Origin: CALKGK01 sp964649515
GTDB lineage: Bacteria; Bacteroidota; Bacteroidia; Flavobacteriales_D; Sanyastnellaceae
Reading direction: 5' to 3'
Length of the DNA: 17,970 nt
NCBI GenBank assembly: GCA_964649515.1
Contig: CAZYPV010000069.1
Coordinates: 1 to 17,970 of the forward strand
The translations under genes were made by a program, and so were the position numbers. This document shows positions 14,533 to 17,970 of this stretch, piece after piece. The stretch's first letter is position 1. Each line of letters begins with the position of its first letter. The notes under the pieces are model-generated. The model did no database searches and was not told where the DNA came from. It saw nothing but the letters and a program-made list of their open reading frames with translations.

Positions 14533-14554
14533 CCGCTTCTTACAATCGAATTTT

Positions 14555-15898
14555 ATGGAACTCAATCCTTTAACTGCCGTGTCTCCAGCCGATGGCCGAT
14601 ATGGCAGACACACATCTGTTCTCGCACCTTACTTTTCTGAATTTGGTTTGATCCGCTACCGGGTTTGGGTTGAAATTGAATACTTCATTGCTTTGATGGA
14701 GGCCGATTTGCCCGAGCTTCGAGCAATTGATCGAGGTGTGGTTCCGCAATTGAGAGCCGTTTATCAAGATTTTCAAGAAAGCGATGCTACCATCATCAAA
14801 GAAACCGAAAAGGTAACCAACCACGATGTGAAAGCGGTAGAATACTTTGTGAAGGCCAAGTTCGATGAAATGGGATTGGAAGATTATAAGGAGTTCATTC
14901 ATTTCGGACTCACTTCTCAAGACATTAACAACACGGCTATTCCCCTCAGCATTCAAGCGGCCATGAAGGAGGTGTACCGCCCCATGTTGCAGTCTGTTCG
15001 CGACCAACTTGCAAATTTAGCCGCGGAGTGGAAAGCGGTTCCCATGCTTGCCAGAACTCACGGTCAGCCAGCATCACCTACACGTTTGGGCAAAGAAATG
15101 ATGGTTTTTGTTGAGCGATTGGACGTGCAGTTCAAGCAGTTGGATGCCATTCCTTACTCGGCCAAATTTGGAGGAGCAACAGGAAACTTCAATGCCCATC
15201 ACGTCGCCTATCCCGATCGCGATTGGAAAGCTTTCGGAAATCGTTTTGTGAATGAAGCCCTTGGACTGTCTCGCTCGCAAACCACCACGCAAATTGAGCA
15301 TTACGACAACCTCGCCGCTCTTTGCGATTGTTTGAAAAGAATTCACACTATTCTGGTCGATTTGGATCGCGACGTGTGGACCTATGTATCCATGGATTAT
15401 TTCAAGCAAAAGATTAAACAAGGTGAAGTGGGATCATCAGCCATGCCGCATAAAGTAAACCCCATCGACTTTGAAAATAGCGAAGGGAATTTGGGCATCG
15501 CCAATGCGCTTTTGGAATTCTTGGCAGCCAAATTACCCGTGTCGCGTTTGCAGCGGGATCTTACCGATTCCACTGTGCTTCGAAACATCGGAATGCCCTT
15601 CGCTCACGGAATGATTGCCTTAAAATCGTTGGAGAAAGGACTTGGAAAGTTGTTGTTGAATGAAAGCGCTTTTGAAGCCGACCTGGAGCGCAATTGGGCG
15701 GTGGTAGCTGAAGCCATTCAAACCATCTTGAGAAAACAAAACTACCCATCTCCATACGAAGCGCTCAAGGCCTTGACTCGGAAGAATGAAGTCATCAACC
15801 AGAAAAGCATCCACGATTTTATTGATACCTTGGAGGTGGATGATGAAACGAAAACCTACATGAAAACCATCACTCCGTCCAATTACACGGGAATTTAA
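14555..15898 (+). CDS. purB: Adenylosuccinate lyase
   Basis: PurB splits fumarate from SAICAR and from adenylosuccinate, acting twice in the purine/AMP pathway. The 447-residue protein is of the E. coli-like subgroup, beginning ELNPLTAVSPADGRYGRHT. Active-site blocks are intact: TNHDVKAVEYFVK (88-100), HFGLTSQDINNTA (116-128), ARTHGQPASPTRLGKE (166-181) with general acid His169, and the flexible signature loop GSSAMPHKVNPIDFENSEGN (293-312) with the catalytic serine. It ends with the FIDTLEVDDETKTYMKTITP region and a short GI tail. The gene is divergent from the MBL hydrolase and runs into the ABC exporter gene after 9 bp, suggesting co-transcription. Confidence 0.97.
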   Translation: MELNPLTAVSPADGRYGRHTSVLAPYFSEFGLIRYRVWVEIEYFIALMEADLPELRAIDRGVVPQLRAVYQDFQESDATIIKETEKVTNHDVKAVEYFVKAKFDEMGLEDYKEFIHFGLTSQDINNTAIPLSIQAAMKEVYRPMLQSVRDQLANLAAEWKAVPMLARTHGQPASPTRLGKEMMVFVERLDVQFKQLDAIPYSAKFGGATGNFNAHHVAYPDRDWKAFGNRFVNEALGLSRSQTTTQIEHYDNLAALCDCLKRIHTILVDLDRDVWTYVSMDYFKQKIKQGEVGSSAMPHKVNPIDFENSEGNLGIANALLEFLAAKLPVSRLQRDLTDSTVLRNIGMPFAHGMIALKSLEKGLGKLLLNESAFEADLERNWAVVAEAIQTILRKQNYPSPYEALKALTRKNEVINQKSIHDFIDTLEVDDETKTYMKTITPSNYTGI

Positions 15899-15907
15899 GG
15901 AAAGGCA

Positions 15908-17743
15908 TTGAAGAAATTTAAAGAACTCTTCGGCTTAGCAGCCAATTACAAACTGAATCTTGTCGCTAACTTGGTGTTCAACATCTTGGCTTCAGTGCTT
16001 TCATTGTTCACTTTTTTGGCTGTTGTTCCATTTCTAAGGATTCTTTTTTCTGATGGAAATACGGAGTTGGAATTGCCCGTACAACAAGGAATGTTTGATG
16101 GAGATTATTGGTACAAATACCTCAGCTATCAACTCGATCTTTACATTGTTGAAAATGGGGCTATGAGTGCATTGATTTACATGTGCTTATCCATAGTGCT
16201 CCTTGCCTTTTTGAAGAACCTCGTGCATTACGCGGCCTTGTACAGCATTGCTTCCATTCGAACGGGAGTGGCACGAGACCTGCGTTCGATGATCTATGAC
16301 AAGTTGCTGCGTTTGCCCCTTTCCTACTACAGCAATGAGCGAAAAGGAGATGTCCTCTCTCGAATGAGTAACGACCTCATGGAAGTGGAGTTTTCTGTGA
16401 TTGGCGCCGTGGAAGTGATTTTCAAATCTCCAGTGATGTTGCTGTTGAGCTTGGTCACCCTCTTCGTGATCAACACCCAGCTCACCCTTTTTGCCTTGAT
16501 CTTTCTTCCCTTGAGTGGCTTTTTGATATCGCGCATTGCTAAGAGTTTGAAGAATGCTGCTGGGAGAGGGAAGACGCGCCTGGGTGAATTGATTTCTACT
16601 GTGGAAGAAACGCTTACGGGTATGAGGATTGTGAAAGCCTTCAATGCTGAAGAACAGTTTTCTCGCCGTTTTGAAGGCATCAACAACAGCTATTTTAAGC
16701 TGATGCGGAAATTGTATAAGCGAGAGTACTTGAGCTCGCCCATGAGTGAGTTCATCTCGCTTTTGGTGATTTCTGTTTTGCTTTTTGTGGGTGGAAGCAT
16801 GATTTTAAGTGCGGATACCGCCATGGGAGGAGATCTCTTTATTGGTTATCTGGTGGTCTTTTCTCAAATCATTCCACCGGCGAAGGCCATTACAGATGCC
16901 TTTTTCAAAATCAATAAAGGTGGGGCTTCGATGGAACGAATCAATGAGATTCTCGATGCGCCTGATCGTATTTTTGACCTTGAAAATGCTCAAGCCATCA
17001 CAGGATTCAACGATTGTATTGAATTGAAAAATGTGCGTTTTTCTTACACTCCAGATCAGGAAATCTTGAAAGGAATCAACCTCAAGATTAAAAAAGGGGA
17101 AACCGTTGCGCTGGTAGGACCAAGTGGGGGAGGAAAGTCGACACTTGCCAATTTGGTGGCTCGTTTTTATGATGTTGATGAAGGACAAGTTTTGTTTGAT
17201 GGAGTGGACATCAAATCGGCAAAGATGAAAGACCTTCGAGCGCAAATGGGGATCGTTACTCAAGACTCCATCCTTTTTAATGACAGCATTACCAACAACA
17301 TTGCTTTGGGTGCCGCGGAAGGAAGTTTGGATGCCGAAAAAGTAAAGCAAGCAGCGAAAATTGCTAACGCTGAAGAGTTTATTTTGAAACTGGATGGGCA
17401 ATACGATTTCAATGTTGGGGATGCTGGTGGGAAATTATCTGGCGGACAAAAACAGCGGGTGAGTATTGCCCGTGCGGTGTATAAAAACCCTCCCGTTTTG
17501 ATTCTGGATGAAGCTACCTCGGCTTTGGATACTGAGAGTGAAAAGTTGGTTCAAGAAGCCATTGAAAAACTCATGCAAAACCGCACCTCCTTGGTGATTG
17601 CTCACCGCTTGAGTACCATTCAAAATGCAGATAAAATTGTGGTTGTTCAAGGTGGGGTGATTGCGGAGGAAGGCACCCACTCAGCCCTTATGGAACGCCG
17701 AGGAGTATATGCTAAATTGGTTGAAATGCAGGCTTTTGAATGA
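15908..17743 (+). CDS. MsbA-like ABC exporter, fused membrane and ATPase domains (611 aa)
   Basis: This is a half-transporter that should work as a homodimer in the inner membrane, exporting a lipid or other hydrophobic compound. The membrane domain covers about residues 1-335, with hydrophobic segments near 16-47, 85-115, 165-210 and 280-325, and the coupling segment DKLLRLPLSYYSNERKGDVLSR. The ATPase domain has Walker A GPSGGGKST (404-412), Q-loop Gln452, signature LSGGQKQR (510-517), Walker B VLILDEATSALD (530-541) and H-loop His566 in IAHRLS. All catalytic residues are intact. The start is TTG: an in-frame stop (the purB TAA) lies four codons above, no ATG precedes the first membrane helix, and GGAAAGG stands 2 bp before it. 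MsbA-type lipid export is a likely guess; other exporters cannot be excluded. Confidence 0.92.
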   Translation: MKKFKELFGLAANYKLNLVANLVFNILASVLSLFTFLAVVPFLRILFSDGNTELELPVQQGMFDGDYWYKYLSYQLDLYIVENGAMSALIYMCLSIVLLAFLKNLVHYAALYSIASIRTGVARDLRSMIYDKLLRLPLSYYSNERKGDVLSRMSNDLMEVEFSVIGAVEVIFKSPVMLLLSLVTLFVINTQLTLFALIFLPLSGFLISRIAKSLKNAAGRGKTRLGELISTVEETLTGMRIVKAFNAEEQFSRRFEGINNSYFKLMRKLYKREYLSSPMSEFISLLVISVLLFVGGSMILSADTAMGGDLFIGYLVVFSQIIPPAKAITDAFFKINKGGASMERINEILDAPDRIFDLENAQAITGFNDCIELKNVRFSYTPDQEILKGINLKIKKGETVALVGPSGGGKSTLANLVARFYDVDEGQVLFDGVDIKSAKMKDLRAQMGIVTQDSILFNDSITNNIALGAAEGSLDAEKVKQAAKIANAEEFILKLDGQYDFNVGDAGGKLSGGQKQRVSIARAVYKNPPVLILDEATSALDTESEKLVQEAIEKLMQNRTSLVIAHRLSTIQNADKIVVVQGGVIAEEGTHSALMERRGVYAKLVEMQAFE

Positions 17744-17779
17744 GCAAGTGATGTTCATTTTTGAAGGGTGCTTGCGTTT
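17744..17779 (+). terminator. Weak candidate terminator after the ABC exporter
   Basis: GCAAGTG (17744-17750) can pair with GTGCTTGC-like sequence ending at 17775, giving five Watson-Crick and two wobble pairs around an 18-base loop, followed by GTTTT. The stem is weak and the T-run short, so the call is tentative. Confidence 0.25.
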
Positions 17780-17782
17780 TAC

Positions 17783-17790
17783 TTACTTTG
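17783..17790 (+). promoter_or_regulatory. Possible -7 element for the last, partial gene
   Basis: TTACTTTG differs from TAnnTTTG at one position and ends 4 nt before the ATG at 17795. Confidence 0.35.
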
Positions 17791-17794
17791 GGAA

Positions 17795-17970
17795 ATGAAG
17801 TGGAAGTCAAGCATTCTATTTTCCTTGTTGATGGCTCTTTGTAGCACTTTATTTTCACAAGAGGAGTTGATTGTTCCACGTTCTCAAGAAGCTTTGGCAG
17901 ACACCCTTTCTCCATCATCGCTTCCCAACCGTAGCTTGTACCGAAAAAGTCCACACCTCAATTACGCCTT
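17795..17970 (+). CDS. Exported protein, N-terminal part only (cut by window end)
   Basis: The frame is open from the ATG at 17795 to the end of the window (58 codons seen). It begins MKWKSSILFSLLMALCST, a normal signal peptide with cleavage expected near LFSQ/EEL. The following sequence (IVPRSQEALADTLSPSS, then RSLYRKSPHLNYA) is polar and shows no recognisable domain yet. It starts 51 bp after the exporter gene. Nothing can be said about function from this fragment. Confidence 0.7.
   Translation, partial: MKWKSSILFSLLMALCSTLFSQEELIVPRSQEALADTLSPSSLPNRSLYRKSPHLNYA

Noticed and set aside
16805..17401. 198-codon frame antisense to the ABC exporter ATPase domain
   Set aside because: It is antisense to conserved Walker A and Q-loop coding sequence, a common by-product of that composition.

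Overview
The window looks like a compact chromosomal segment from a marine-type Bacteroidota bacterium, most likely order Flavobacteriales. Three things point there. Secreted proteins carry type IX secretion (T9SS) C-terminal sorting domains. Several genes are preceded by the Bacteroidota -7 promoter element TAnnTTTG. The housekeeping proteins (PyrD, PurB, SmpB, BioA, YebC) have the look of that phylum. The order is inferred from protein character only. No RNA gene, CRISPR array, prophage or intact insertion sequence was seen.

Layout. Positions 127-3786 (+) hold three closely spaced secreted-protein genes. The first is a 158-residue relic that joins the N-terminus of an M43-type metalloprotease to the tail of a T9SS sorting domain. 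It is followed by two tandem copies of a roughly 527-residue repeat-rich T9SS protein, identical over 1544 bp but different at both ends. Positions 3801-4961 hold a 46-residue lipoprotein (-) divergent from a lipoprotein glycerophosphodiester phosphodiesterase (+). Positions 4941-7069 (-) hold yebC translationally coupled to a multi-spanning membrane protein resembling GT-C glycosyltransferases. Positions 7287-10073 (+) hold smpB, bioA and a compact beta-ketoacyl synthase with overlapping ends, probably one transcript; the last two point to biotin synthesis. Positions 10070-10612 (-) encode a conserved-looking protein of unknown function.

Positions 10613-11678 are the only long stretch without a convincing gene. 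It holds a promoter, a G-quadruplex motif and small repeats. Then come pyrD (+), an exported protein of unknown function and a metallo-beta-lactamase-fold hydrolase (both -), purB and an MsbA-like ABC exporter (+), and the start of another exported protein cut off by the window end.

No clear new defence or mobile system is visible. The most unusual observations are four. A start codon appears to be missing between the hydrolase and the exported protein, and one base change at an ATGA overlap would explain it. The tandem T9SS genes show a gene-conversion pattern. The M43/T9SS gene is an in-frame internal-deletion relic. Several -7 promoter elements lie only 4-7 nt from start codons, suggesting leaderless or nearly leaderless mRNAs.
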